Below the pieces are notes generated by a model that made no database searches, had not been told where the DNA came from, and saw nothing but the letters and a program-made list of their open reading frames with translations. A program made the position numbers and the translations under genes. Positions 52,691 to 63,639 of a stretch of DNA of 64,000 nucleotides are shown here, piece by piece; the first letter of the stretch is position 1, and each line of letters opens with the position of its first letter. The DNA comes from Azorinus chamasolen (taxonomy: Eukaryota; Mollusca; Bivalvia; Cardiida; Solecurtidae), in contig OY755246.1 in the NCBI GenBank assembly GCA_963576725.1, positions 76,910,239-76,974,238 on the forward strand. The letters are read 5' to 3'.

Positions 52691-54242
52691 AGGCGTGTAC
52701 GAACTCGTATATGAAGGAAATATATATTTGCCACTCGATTGACCGGCACCTTCAGAGCATGTAGGCACGCTCGAAGCCTATGCCCGCTGGTATACTCGTA
52801 TGTGTAACATATTTGGCCCATTTCGTTATTCGGACGCAGAACTGCGATGTATATAGTTATTCAAATAATAAACTGCGAAATGGCTCTATAATTAATATAT
52901 ATAAAGCATTGATTCAACTATGAGATAGGTCAAGTGTGACTAAAATATCATCATTGCGCATTTATAACTTATCTTGACTATGTCGTTTTCCGGAGTTTGA
53001 ACTGCGAAATAGTTCGTTATTAGAATAACGAACTGCGAAATGGGTCCAGCATTAATATATAAATCTTTGAATCCACTATGACTGGGGTCTACACTGTCTG
53101 AAATATCATAAATGAACACTTATTACATATTTTGAACACTTCGTTATTCGGAGGTTGAAATGCAAAATATTTCGTTATTCGAATAGCAAACTTCGAAATG
53201 GCCCCCGAATTAATATACATGTATAACTCTTTGAATCCACTATGACTGGGGTCTAGTGTCTCTAAAATATCAATATTGCGCATTTATAACTTATTTTGGC
53301 CATTTCGTTATTCGAATAACAAACTGCGAAATGGCTCCGGATTTAATATATATTATATCTAATCATTGATTCCAATATGACTTGGGTCTAGTGTGTCTAA
53401 AATATCACCATTGCGCATTCATAACTTATGTTGGTCATTTCGTTATTCCGAGGTTGAACTGCGAAATATTTCGTTATTCGAATAACGAACTGCGAAATGG
53501 CTCCGGATTTAATATATATTATATCTAATCATTGATTCCAAAATGACTTGGGTCTAGTGTGTCTAAAATATCACCATTGCGCATTCATAACTTATGTTGG
53601 TCATTTCATTATTCCGAGGTTGAACTGCGAAATATTTCGTTATTCGAATAACGAACTGCGAAATGGCTCCGGATTTAATATATATTATATCTAATCATTG
53701 ATTCCAAAATGACTTGGGTCTAGTGTGTCTAAAATATCACCATTGTGCATTCCTAACTTATGTTGGTCATTTCGTTATTCCGATGTTGAACTGCGAAATA
53801 TTTCGTTATTCGAATAACGAACTGCGAAATGGCTCCGGATTTAATATATATATTATATCTAATCATTGATTCCAATATGACTTGGGTCAAGTGTGTCTAA
53901 AATATCACCATTGTGCATTTATACTTTATTTTGGCCATTTCGTTTTTCGGAGGTTGAACTGCGAAATATTTCGTTATTCGAATAACGGACTGCGAAATGG
54001 CCCCGGATTTGATATATATTATATCTAATCATTGATTCCAATATGACGTGGGTCTAGTGTGTCTAAAATATCACCATTGCGCATTTATACATTATTTTGG
54101 CCATTTCGTTATTCCGAGGTTGAACTGCAAAATATTTCCGTTATTCGAATAACGAACTGCGAAATGGCGCCGGATTTTATATATAAATCAATGATTCCAA
54201 TATGACTTGGGTCAAGTGTGTCTAAAATATCAATCTTGCGCA

Positions 54243-54572
54243 TTTATAAATTCTGAAGGGTGGTGATCCCCCGAAAGCAAAAATTGCAACACAAAAAGAG
54301 AAAATTGCAGACTCGGTTTTATTGAGTCTGTTCATGAGCAGTAATTGAAAGTGCAACACTGCTCACGCCCCCTAGCATCGGCTTAAGCGGTATTCAATTT
54401 TCAGAACAAGAAGTACTGAAACTCATGATCTCGAAGGATCAGAAGGTATAACAACACTGAGAATGAAGTACGGGGCGACGTTTTACGGCCGCCACACAAG
54501 CACTTAACACCTGCTGTTGTGAAGATTATAAATTCTGAAGGGTGGTGATACCCCGAAAGCATATATAACTTA
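54243..54572. repeat. 284-bp insert flanked by about 35-bp direct repeats
   Basis: TTATAAATTCTGAAGGGTGG through CCGAAAGC occurs at about 54246 and again at about 54530, breaking one satellite unit (GCGCATTTATAA before, ATATAACTTATTTC after). The unique interior (GACTCGGTTTTATTGAGTC stem, CACTGCTCACGCCCCC) has a higher GC content than the satellite. It might be a small mobile unit or a partial tandem duplication of one. No Pol III boxes were recognised. Confidence 0.65.
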
Positions 54573-55423
54573 TTTCAGCCATTTCGTTATTCGGAGGTTG
54601 AACTGCGAAATATTTCGTTATTCGAATAACGAACTGCGAAATGGCTCCGGAATTAATATATTATCATTGATTCCAATATGACTTGGGTCTAGTGTGTCTA
54701 AAATATCATCATTGCGTATTTATAACTCATTTGGTGTCTAGTGCGTATTGCATGGCTTTCATATGTTGTCTTTATTATGGTTTGCCACGCTATGTACACT
54801 TTTTACCGAATTAAATCTATCTATATACTAGTATCTATTAATTCCACTATGACTGGGGTCTAGTGTGTCTATAAAATCATCATTACGCATTTCTAACTTA
54901 TTTTGGCCCTTTCGTTATTCAGAGGTTGAACTCAAAATGTTTCGTTATTCGAATAACAAACTGCGAAATTGCTCCGAATATTTCATATAAACTTTGAATC
55001 CACACTGATTCGGGTCTACAATGTATATAATGTCTGTGCTCGTTTAAAACTTATTTTCACCCTTTCGTTATTCGAAGGTTGAACTGCGATTCCGGTCGTT
55101 ATTCGACTAACAACTTGAGAAAAATTTCGTTATTCGAATTGCGAAAGTGCCACAGATTTTATATATCAGCTTTGAATACACACTAATTTGGGTCTACAGT
55201 ACCTTAAATATCATCACTGCGCATTTACAACTTATTCTTACCGTTTCGTTATTCGGAGGTTGAACTGTGAACTAGGTCGTTATTCAAATGGCGACTTGCA
55301 AAATGGCTCCGGATGTTATATATAAGCTTTGATTCACGTATAATTTAGGTCTTCACAAACTGCAAATTTGCCAGACTTTTATATGTGCTCACGATAATTC
55401 GGTTCTACTTATCTAGAATATAA

Positions 55424-55555
55424 TTACAGTAAAACCCTTCTAATGCAAACACAAAAAATGGGCATAATTCTGTCTGGAAGAGGCAGGTGGTAGCTATAGG
55501 AGCTTTCAGCATAACTATCGTCCTGCATTAAGCAACCGCCTGCTTATAAAGACAG
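55424..55555. mobile_element. Family C MITE, 3'-truncated
   Basis: ATTACAGTAAAACCCTTCTA begins it. The inner GCAGGTGGTAGCTATAGGAG and CTGCATTAAGCAACCGCCTG arms are present; the right CAGTAAAACC end is missing. Confidence 0.7.
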
Positions 55556-55669
55556 CTATGGTTTACATATAAAATTCTGACCCCTCATATAACAAAGTGA
55601 CCCCGTAGTAGATCGACCGGGGGTCAATATACTATATAGTACTATGACCCCGGCCATAGTACTATAATC

Positions 55670-55918
55670 GTCTCTCTGTCCACGTCTCTCTGTCCATGTT
55701 TGTGTGTGTGTGAGAGAGATATAGAAATAGAGAGAGAGGGGGGTAAGAGAAAGAGAGAGGGTGTGAGGGAGGAGAGGATGTGAGGGAGGAGAGGGTGTGT
55801 GTGAGAGAGAGAGAGAGAGAGAGGGGAGAGAGAGGGCGGACGGACGGACGGACAGACAGACAGACAGACAGACATGCAGGCAGGCAGAGGATGGGGAGGA
55901 GAGGAGGAGATGGTGACC

Positions 55919-55956
<38 letters not shown>

Positions 55957-56050
55957 AGGGCGGACGGACGGACAGGCAGGCAGAGGATGGGGTGAAGGAG
56001 GAGATTGGTGGTTGGAGGGGAGCGAGAGAGACAAAGACAGATAGACAACA
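55670..56050. repeat. GA-rich microsatellite tract
   Basis: GAGA runs with GGAC and AGAC blocks. Several overlapping minus-strand Ser/Leu/Pro-rich frames (up to 181 codons) come from this composition and are not taken as genes. Confidence 0.9.
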
Positions 56051-56182
56051 TAGAGGGTCGGGGCTGGATTTCATGCGAATTTGTTTCAGGTAAATAATCA
56101 TATCCTAACCCTTATCGTGCTGAAAAATACTGCCCACATTCTCAAAAGTTGCATTTGTAGCGTTTGACATTGGTGCCTGAGT

Positions 56183-56258
56183 GTCGAACAGCTGAGAAAC
56201 CTGGTGAGATATCGAGTAAATCGGTGTCTCATCGAAATCCAAACAATTTGCAAATACG
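56183..56258. mobile_element. Family B hairpin core
   Basis: GTCGAACAGCTGAGAAACCT and TCTCATCGAAATCCAAACAA arms around ATCGAGTAAATCGGTGT; decayed. Confidence 0.55.
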
Positions 56259-56299
56259 AGTCTGATCGCGCTGATAAGGGTCAATACATTATTGTAAAT

Positions 56300-57180
56300 G
56301 GCTTCCTGTTGAGATTAAGACCGGTGGCCCGCTGTTTTCTTATCTGGGGACTTACCGCCGTGATATATGGTATTGTCTAGATGTGTCAGTTACAGTCCAC
56401 TGACTGATTGACCAATAAACCATTAGGGAGGTGACTTATGGTCATTTTTGATTGGACATCTTTGAAGATAGAGGCATATCTTCAGTCTCGAGAAAGAAAA
56501 GCAGTAGCTTTTCCGTAGACATTTTTAAACTGATTTGATTGTCACACAGGGTTAAATATAACTGATTCGCAATACATGGCCATAGGTAATTTGTTAAAAA
56601 GTCGAACGACGGTCATCTTTCTTACTAATATTTTGTCTGTGAGTACAAGTTAATGCCTGTAAACACAACTCGAAGTAAAAACTGCGTGTAATGTTTTAGG
56701 CATATAAATCCATAGATTTTGAGAATTTATCTTTAACCCTTTTCCTATTTAGTATTCATGCAAGAGAGAATGACCGCATAAATATTTATCAACACAATTT
56801 TTATATTGTAAACTTTTCAAGCGATTTTATTTTGCCTTGATAAAAATGTTTGGTATCTATACCATACCAAACGCAAACAGAGCAGACCCTGATCAGACAG
56901 TTCATGTTTGCACCATCAGATCTGGGTATACACTTTAATTCCCTTTATTCCTATAACTATGCCTTTCTACGCCTTTGCAAACAGTGTAGATCCATATCAG
57001 ATGGGGTCACTTTACTTCGTTACACCGACAAGTCGTCTGTTTTACAGCTTACCAGCATACCAAACATAAACAGCAGAAAACACTACGTTTACGTAACAGA
57101 ATAAATTTCATTTAGTACAGATGCAAAACAATAATTTTACAATTAATTCACATATAAATTAATATAAATAAAATACTATA
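56300..57180. other. Non-coding stretch with family A remnants
   Basis: AACCCTTTTCCTATTTAGTA (56737) and the core 56873-56935 (AAACAGAGCAGACCCTGATC, CAGATCTGGGTATAC) form a decayed family A element. A partial core is at 56977-57005. No gene recognised. Confidence 0.5.
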
Positions 57181-57184
57181 GCAA

Positions 57185-57265
57185 AAAATACAGCATCTTT
57201 ACTTTTCGAAGCGTTGCCTCGATCGTCCGCCCGCCGATATTTACACATGTACACTGCCGACCCAG
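57185..57265. repeat. Reversed copy of the 44216-44290 block
   Basis: AGCATCTTTACTTTTCGAAG, GTTGCCTCGATCGTCC and CCGATATTTACA are the reverse complement of the earlier block with about 80 percent visual identity. Confidence 0.65.
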
Positions 57266-57598
57266 TACTTTTAAAATATATGTACATGTAACGGGGTCTT
57301 TTTTTGGTTGTAGAGATCTAAAATATTTCTTATAGAATTGATCCACATAGAATCACATTTTCATTGAACAAAAACGTCCATAATGTTTTCATTTAAAGTT
57401 AAATAATTTTTGATCAAAGTATCTGTTCTGTAATAGGCCCCTACCGCCAGGTAATTTAATTAGCCCATATCTAGATAATACAATTTGTAACAACTGTTCT
57501 GATTGGCTTAGAGAAATCATAATATAGCCCGAACCGTGATCAATAAAGTGCCAGAACCGGTGAGCTGAACCGCAAGATGCGCTTTGAAATGCTGTAAC

Positions 57599-57801
57599 TA
57601 TCGCGTACGAAAGGTCCAAAACTATTAAAGCGCATCATGCGGTTTAGAAAGCGCATGATGCGGTTTAGAAAGCGCATCATGCGGTTTATAAACCGCATCA
57701 TGCGCTTTACAAACCGCATCATGCGCTTTACAAACCGCATCATGCGCTTTCTAAACCGCATGATGCGCTTTTGGAAAGTTATGAACCGTTTCGTACGCCA
57801 T
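57599..57801. mobile_element. Fold-back element of 21-bp units, copy 2
   Basis: Ends TATCGCGTACGAAA and TTTCGTACGCCATA. The interior is seven 21-bp units of the AAAGCGCATGATGCGGTTTAG type that change orientation in the middle. Both copies have a CTGATTGG or CCAATCAG word about 40-100 bp away on the matching side, which suggests that a larger repeated unit surrounds them. Confidence 0.85.
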
Positions 57802-57807
57802 ACTTAA

Positions 57808-57980
57808 CCTCCTCTAGTGCGACCGCCGACAAGAGGTATTATTACTGCAGGACGAAAGATATGCAGACATCTCCTTTAGGAGCTTTCTGTATGTCTTTAT
57901 CCTTGCATTATACAGCTTACCTGCTATAAAAGACGTCTGTGTTTATTCATATATAATTCGCTTCAGAGCGATTTTTACTG
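57808..57980. mobile_element. Family C MITE with decayed ends
   Basis: ACCTCCTCTAGTGCGACCGC at the left; GCAGACATCTCCTTTAGGAG at the centre; right end TTTTTACTGTG. It directly follows fold-back copy 2. Confidence 0.65.
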
Positions 57981-58009
57981 TGTTTTCTTTGTAAACCCAG
58001 TACGTCAAA

Positions 58010-58066
58010 CAACTTTGACCTTGAACAGATGCCCAGTCTGGTCTAGATCCAAGCTGTTTGCATAGG
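58010..58066. mobile_element. Family B-like hairpin remnant
   Basis: GTCAAACAACTTTGACCTTG and GGTCTAGATCCAAGCTGTTTG arms. Confidence 0.5.
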
Positions 58067-58233
58067 TTAATATAATTACGCAATTTTACGTTTCAAGCGT
58101 CTAGAGGGTATGCATATAATACAGAAGATCGGTCTTAATATCGACCATTCAAAATACATGTGTCTAAATCTAGGGTTTTAAAATAGCTAGTAGCTAAAAC
58201 CCTTCACTCCCATTTCGCGGTTTCACTCGCATT

Positions 58234-58305
58234 TGCAAACGGCTTGGATCCAGATGAGATGCCGAGTAACTCGGCGTCTAAACATGGTCCAATCTGTTTG
58301 ACACT
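58234..58305. mobile_element. Family B hairpin core
   Basis: TTTGCAAACGGCTTGGATCC and CATGGTCCAATCTGTTTGACA arms flank ATGCCGAGTAACTCGGCGT, a near-perfect stem. AACCCTTCACTCCCATTTCG just upstream resembles a TTAA-group left end. Confidence 0.75.
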
Positions 58306-58669
58306 CAGTCAACAGTTTCTCGAAAGCTTGATAATTGTAAGTAACCAAAGTTACACCAGCAGTGGTTTTTTTTTACAAATGTTCTTGCATAAGTCCACTC
58401 GATAAACTGCAAATCTACCAGCCCCCAAATTGAAAGAACGAGTCCAAATATTCTATGAAAGAGGTATTTGTAAATTGGCGTTTTCATACTAATAGCTGAT
58501 GAAAACCAGGGTATTGATTATAAAAACTTCAAAATTAAATTTGTTAGAAATGCCATTGCATTATTGAACGTTTCAATGATCTAGCAAGCTCTGCTCGTCC
58601 TGGTTTGCATTAAGTAAGTACCTGCAATTAACCCTTTCTTTTAGAGACGACTTTTGGAACACGCATACT

Positions 58670-58725
58670 TGCAAACAGAGTAGACCCAGACCAGACAGCT
58701 CATGTAGGAGCTGTAGGATAAAAAA
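58670..58725. mobile_element. Family A hairpin core, right arm lost
   Basis: GCAAACAGAGTAGACCCAGA and the centre ACAGCTCATGTAGGAGCTGT are intact, but the sequence then switches to another inverted element instead of the expected right arm. Confidence 0.7.
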
Positions 58726-58727
58726 GG

Positions 58728-58873
58728 TTACACAGTGTTCAGGTTATTATATGGAATATAGACAGCCAGTAAATTCAACATGAGACTCGAACTTCGCTCT
58801 CGTCCCATATAGAATGTACTTGCCGTGTATATTCCATATTACGTCGTAGATAACCTGAAAACTGTGTTACTTG
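58728..58873. mobile_element. 146-bp inverted-repeat element
   Basis: GTTACACAGTGTTCAGGTTA and TAACCTGAAAACTGTGTTAC are imperfect inverted ends; ATATGGAATATA and TATATTCCATAT lie next inward. It appears to have landed in a family A core and removed its right arm. Confidence 0.7.
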
Positions 58874-58889
58874 TATAACTGTGTAACTT

Positions 58890-60015
58890 AACAGTATAAT
58901 GAGGTTGTTGTAACAGTGACTTATAACATAAAGTTGACATTATTATGACGTTGTTGCAACTGTGACTAGATCTATAGCATAATGTTTACAGTATTACGAT
59001 GTTGTTACAATTGTTACTATAACATAATGACGACAGTATTAAGACGTTGTTACAATTGCTTCTATAACATAATGATGACAGTATTAAGATGTTGTTACAA
59101 TTGTTACTATAACATAATGATGACAGTATTAAGACGTTGTTACAATTGTTACTATAACATAATGATGACAGTATTAAGATGTTGTTACAATTGTTACTAG
59201 ATCTATAACATAATGATGACAGTATTAAGACGCTGTTATAACCGTGACTTGACAGAAGTTTGACGTTGTTGCTGATGTGACGTATGGTGCAAATATTTTG
59301 CACGTCTGACCTAATATAACATTGACAGTATTATGACGTTGTGTCTACGGTGATATATGATATAATACTGTTAGCATTAAGGTGCAATATTGATATAACG
59401 TCAGTATTATGCCGTTGTTGCATTGTGACGTATGATATATCGTTGATAGTATTATGATCTTCGTTGCTCTTATCTAATATTTCGACCACTGTTCAAATTG
59501 TAACAACATCGTAATACTGTCAACGTTATGCTATAGATCTAGTCACAGTTGCAACAGTCAAAAGGTGTTTGCCGAGTTGCTAATAAAACTGAAACTGAAA
59601 CTGAAACTGTTGCAACAGTGACGTATGCTATATCGTTGATAGTATTATGCCGTTGTTGCAACAGTGACGTATGATATAACGTTGTCATTAATCATTATTA
59701 TAACGCTGTTGCAACAGTGACGTATGCTATATCGTTGATAGTATTATGCCGCTGTTGCATTGTGACGTATGATATAGTGCTGATAGTATGATGGCGTTGT
59801 TGCAACAGTTACGTTACTGACGTATGATATGACGTGTGATATAAAGTTGTCATTATTATGACGTTGTTGCAACAGTGACGTATGATATAGCGCTGCTAGT
59901 ATTATGATGTTGTTTCATTGTGACGTATGATATAGCGCTGATAGTATTATGACGTTGTTGTAACAGCTACGTTCCTGACGTATGATATAACGTTGAAGTA
60001 TTATGACTTTGTTGA
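58890..60015. repeat. 45-bp tandem repeat and related TGACGTATGATAT array
   Basis: From 58980 to 59240, GACAGTATTAAGACGTTGTT recurs every 45 bp (59032, 59077 and on). The period of three-fold multiples keeps frames open on both strands, an artefact. From 59240 to 60015 longer diverged units contain ACGTATGATATA and TATTATGACGTTGTTGCAAC. A stretch at 59495-59555 is an inverted piece of the same repeat. Confidence 0.9.
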
Positions 60016-60259
60016 AACAATTACGTTTGCAATAAAGAAAATATTCCAAAACAGGGAATTAATATAATACATAAATACTTGAATTGCTCTGATCTAATGT
60101 TTCGACCACTAAGGACCTTTTTCAAAGATTATCATGTCAAAATGCACGTCACATTGTTGTTACATGCATTCAGCCATAAAATCAAATACTATTCTTTTGC
60201 GTTTAGCATTTGCGTTAAGCAAAAATGTTACCCTCAATTTATGTGAAATACATTTTTAT

Positions 60260-60845
60260 AAGCCCACTTATTTACATAACCCTTTGCGATAAAGCTTTGA
60301 AACTTGGAACACTTTTTCACCACCACAACATTCATCAGTATGCAAAAGTACAAAACTCTGTCAAGCATTTTGACAGAATTATGCCCCTTTTAACTTAGAA
60401 TTTTTGGTTAAGGTTTTGGTTGAAGTCCACTTATTTACACAACCCTTTGAGATAGATTTTTGAAACTTGAAACACTTGTTCACTATCACAGGTAAGGTAA
60501 AAGTATGTAACTCTGTCCAGCATTTTGACATTAATGACCCTTTTTAACTTAGAATTTATGGTTACGGTTTTTGTTAAAGTCCATTTATTTACATAACCCT
60601 TTGATATTAAGATTTTAAACTTGGAACACTTGTTTACAATCAGAAGCTTCATCTGTAGACAAGAGAAAATAACTTTGTCAAGCATTTAGACAGAATTATG
60701 GCCCTTATTAATTTAGAATTTTTGGTTAAGGCTTTTCGTTAAAGTATGCCTATTTACAATTCTTTGAGAAGCCTTGGAACTTGGTCGCATAATTGGACTT
60801 AGAATTTGTGTTTAGCATTTGAGTTTAGCAAATACGTTAACCTCA
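60260..60845. repeat. Diverged tandem repeat of about 158 bp
   Basis: CCACTTATTTACATAACCCT, AACTTGGAACACTT and TTTAACTTAGAATTTTTGG recur at about 60270, 60429, 60585 and, degenerate, 60745. The end shows the CACTCTTGTTTTTA word seen at the ends of the TCACCTGAGC-type repeats, so this may be the body of a related element. Confidence 0.75.
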
Positions 60846-60849
60846 GTTT

Positions 60850-61580
60850 ACTCGTATGTTGAACAAGACCTCGACGGGCGTATAGTGTGCCCATTGGCAC
60901 TCTTGTTTTTATTATAGCAAGCGAACACATGAATGTTTGGCCATGGCAGAAACTGTACGATTAGATCTATATTATTCCACGGGTAAACAGAGCAGACCCT
61001 GAAGAGACTACAGCGAGAGATAGAGAGATAAATAGAGATAGGTAGGGAGATAAAGAGATAGATAGAGAGCTCATTCAAAGTCAAACTGTTGCAAAGATTG
61101 TCACACATTCGTAAAATCGCTAATGCACATCCGAGGACATTGACATTTAATCAGCTTAATCAACCATCACTCCGCTGTGAAAAAGTATATTAGCAGAAAT
61201 TTGAACCTAAGGTAAATATAATTACTCCCGATTCGATCAAGCGTTTGAGAAACTAAATATTTGAAATGAGTGTCTTGGTATTTACAAACAGAGAAGACCC
61301 AGATCAGAGGGCCCGCAGTAGATTTAAATAATCAGGGTATGTGCCATTCGTCATTCAAATTCCCCTGGCAAATTAAAGCCTTTCATATTGAATGGGACCG
61401 TACAGTGATGCTATTCCACTTTCAATATTGAGCATTCAAAGGGCTGAAGCTCGAATGTGGATACTTCATGAATTCTACGTAATTAGCCCTTAGTTTGATA
61501 TTACAAATGATATCTGCTTTAAAATTGATCAGTTACAAGTCCATATATTTTACATAATCCGGTTCTCTCAAGCCTTTGAG
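60850..61580. other. Non-coding stretch with hairpin fragments
   Basis: GTAAACAGAGCAGACCCTGA (60985) and ACAAACAGAGAAGACCCAGA (61285) are left arms of family A cores without right arms. A short GATAGAGAGATA run is at 61015-61070. No gene recognised. Confidence 0.5.
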
Positions 61581-61585
61581 AAATT

Positions 61586-61664
61586 ACTGACCGAGCGTCA
61601 AACGACTTGGATCCTGATGAGATGCCGAGTTACTCGGCGTTTAACCTAGATCCAAGTTGTTTGT
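61586..61664. mobile_element. Family B hairpin core
   Basis: GCGTCAAACGACTTGGATCC and CTAGATCCAAGTTGTTTG arms around ATGCCGAGTTACTCGGCGT; a well-preserved stem. Confidence 0.75.
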
Positions 61665-61904
61665 AAGTGACGGTCTGGTCGCGGATAGCGAGTTGTGAGT
61701 ATCGTAGCTACTGGCGTGTTTTATGACAGGCTATGTAAATGGATCACGGGTTGATTGATATATAATCAGGAATCACACGATTTGTCTGTTTGATCTTGTG
61801 TTGCTTGTTAATAACAAATACGAAACTTAAAGAATAAAGTATTTCGGTATTATAAAAGTCGGAACATATAATCTTTTTTATTACAGTTGGTTTTAGTTCA
61901 AATG

Positions 61905-62140
61905 TTAACCCTTTCACCGCCGCACCACGACAAATAGTGCAGTCCCAAATCAGACACCGCCTTTTCAAGGCGGCGTCTGGTCAGAAACTTCACTATTTGC
62001 CTCAAGCTCTATTTCTATATAATTATGTGCTTTATTCCTTTGAAATTTGCATTTATTTATCTCATTTCCTTATTTTACTGAATGATTTAACAAACTTGTA
62101 TTGCAGACGACAATTAGAAATTTGGCGCCGAAAAGATTAA
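61905..62140. mobile_element. TTAA-flanked MITE with hairpin
   Basis: TTAA (61905-61908) then CCCTTTCACCGCCG; the right end GGCGCCGAAAAGA is followed by TTAA (62137-62140). The core 61925-62003 has CAAATAGTGCAG and CTTCACTATTTG arms and a GACACCGCCTTTTCAAGGCG centre. The last TTAA also begins the next element (TTAAACCCTTTCATCCCGAG). Confidence 0.7.
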
Positions 62141-62246
62141 ACCCTTTCATCCCGAGACACGCATGCGCTGTCATTTGCAAACAGTGTAGTCCCAGATCAA
62201 AACTCACATAGAGGAACCGTCTGATTAGGGTCTGCACTGTGTGTCG
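62141..62246. mobile_element. Family A hairpin element abutting the previous one
   Basis: ACCCTTTCATCCCGAGACAC is followed by TTTGCAAACAGTGTAGTCCC and the complementary GGGTCTGCACTGTGTG arm. The right end was not found. Confidence 0.6.
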
Positions 62247-62516
62247 TTCAAAATCACCTGGCAATATACTGATTGGGATCCATAGTTAAAAACTGACGGG
62301 CTATTCAATTCTGATGATTCAGGGTTGAATGGATTCAAAATGTATAAAAAGGTTTTTATTGCGGTTAATTTTAGTACAAAGGTTTAAAAATACGTGGTCA
62401 TTTGTGACTTTATCCGTATCCTGCTGTGGATACAAATATGCCGGCTCAAACTCTGATGTGAAACAATTTATTTTTTACAAATTTCAGATTCGTTCCCAAG
62501 ACTTTGGGGTGCCCAC

Positions 62517-62594
62517 TGACCGAATGTCAAGTAGTTTAGGTCTAGAGGAGACATCCAGTTACACGGTGTCTCATCTGGATCTAACCTGTTTGCG
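62517..62594. mobile_element. Family B hairpin core
   Basis: GACCGAATGTCAAGTAGTTT and CTCATCTGGATCTAACCTG arms around ATCCAGTTACACGGTGT. Confidence 0.65.
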
Positions 62595-62639
62595 GATGTC
62601 AGTCATATTGCGACTGACAAGATAATGGTTAATGGCAAT

Positions 62640-63265
62640 TTGTTACCTACGTACATGCAATTGAAACAGAGAAACGAAAAATAGCGTGGACTAGAGCTGT
62701 TGGGAAATGTATTTATTATTCTCCATTTTGAAAATGAGGGATGTTACAAAAGTGTATTTGTTTTACATAGAATAGCGTAAATTTATTCAGCATAACATTG
62801 TATCAAGCACATATATAGCCATACATATACAACTACAAGAGTGTGAAGGAATACATACAAATCTACATGAATCGTGGTCTACATCTTAAATCATTGAATT
62901 AACTACAGTTTACTGGGAATCTGCTCGTAAAGAAATATTAATCGCTTGTCCTTAAGTGTCCTTAACTTAATTAACATATTAATTTAGGCTGTCTAAGTTT
63001 TTTCGTTTTTGTTTGTATTGTTTTTTACGGCTTAGTGACATCCATAATATCATACATTTTGTAAGAGAAGTTCTGAATGTATTGTGTTTGATACAATTTA
63101 TGATAAATCTAAATATAATTCTTTACAAAACATATGTTTATATATACAATACGGTGCTAATAATGTTATTCATACGACACATATACATAACGAATACGTC
63201 ACTTTATTGATCCATAATTTGGCAGATCATACTTGTTATTCTGGAATTGCTGAATACCATGCATT
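62640..63265. other. AT-rich stretch, nothing recognised
   Basis: No repeat family or coding domain identified; short open frames only. Confidence 0.5.
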
Positions 63266-63269
63266 CATA

Positions 63270-63520
63270 TACTGTAAAACCTCTCTAAACCGGAACTTTA
63301 TTAAAGAACATATTTGGGCTTTTCTAGACATTTGGCCGCTTAATGCAGGGTGAGCGTCATGCAGAAAGTTCCTTAAATAGCTTTCTGCGTGTCTTTCAAC
63401 TTAAGCTGTCACCTGTCTCCAATGAATTTTTTGCACGACTTTTACATGCATTACTTGTCTTGTACCTGTCTGAAATACCGTCACTAATTTTAATGTACAG
63501 TTTAGAGGGTTTTTACTGTA
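63270..63520. mobile_element. Family C MITE, complete
   Basis: TACTGTAAAACCTCTCTAAA and TTTAGAGGGTTTTTACTGTA ends; inner GGCCGCTTAATGCAGGGTGA, and GCAGAAAGTTCCTTAAATAG at the centre. Confidence 0.75.
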
Positions 63521-63639
63521 ACTGAAATAAAATTGTTTATACATTATACACACAAATTATTGACATAATTATGACGAAGGTTATATGTCCGTGAAGTTGG
63601 CTACTTGTTCCTTGTTCCCTGTTCGACATTCAATGGATT

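Larger units (their letters stand above)
49060..55340. repeat. Satellite domain with TTCGTTATTCGAATAACGAA core
   Basis: Diverged units of about 166 bp (exact spacing 53433, 53599, 53765) contain a TTCGTTATTCGAATAACGAA palindrome, AACTGCGAAAT flanks, a GGGTCTAGTGTGTC block and an ATTGCGCATTTATAACTTAT block. Left of about 51850 the units run one way; right of about 52820 they run the other way. Other repeats interrupt the domain: a family C MITE, a GGAC microsatellite, two long direct duplicates and a 284-bp insert. No coding sequence was recognised. Confidence 0.9.

Noticed and set aside
55556..56101. 181-codon Ser/Leu/Pro-rich minus-strand frame
   Set aside because: GA-rich microsatellite read in three overlapping frames with the same bias.
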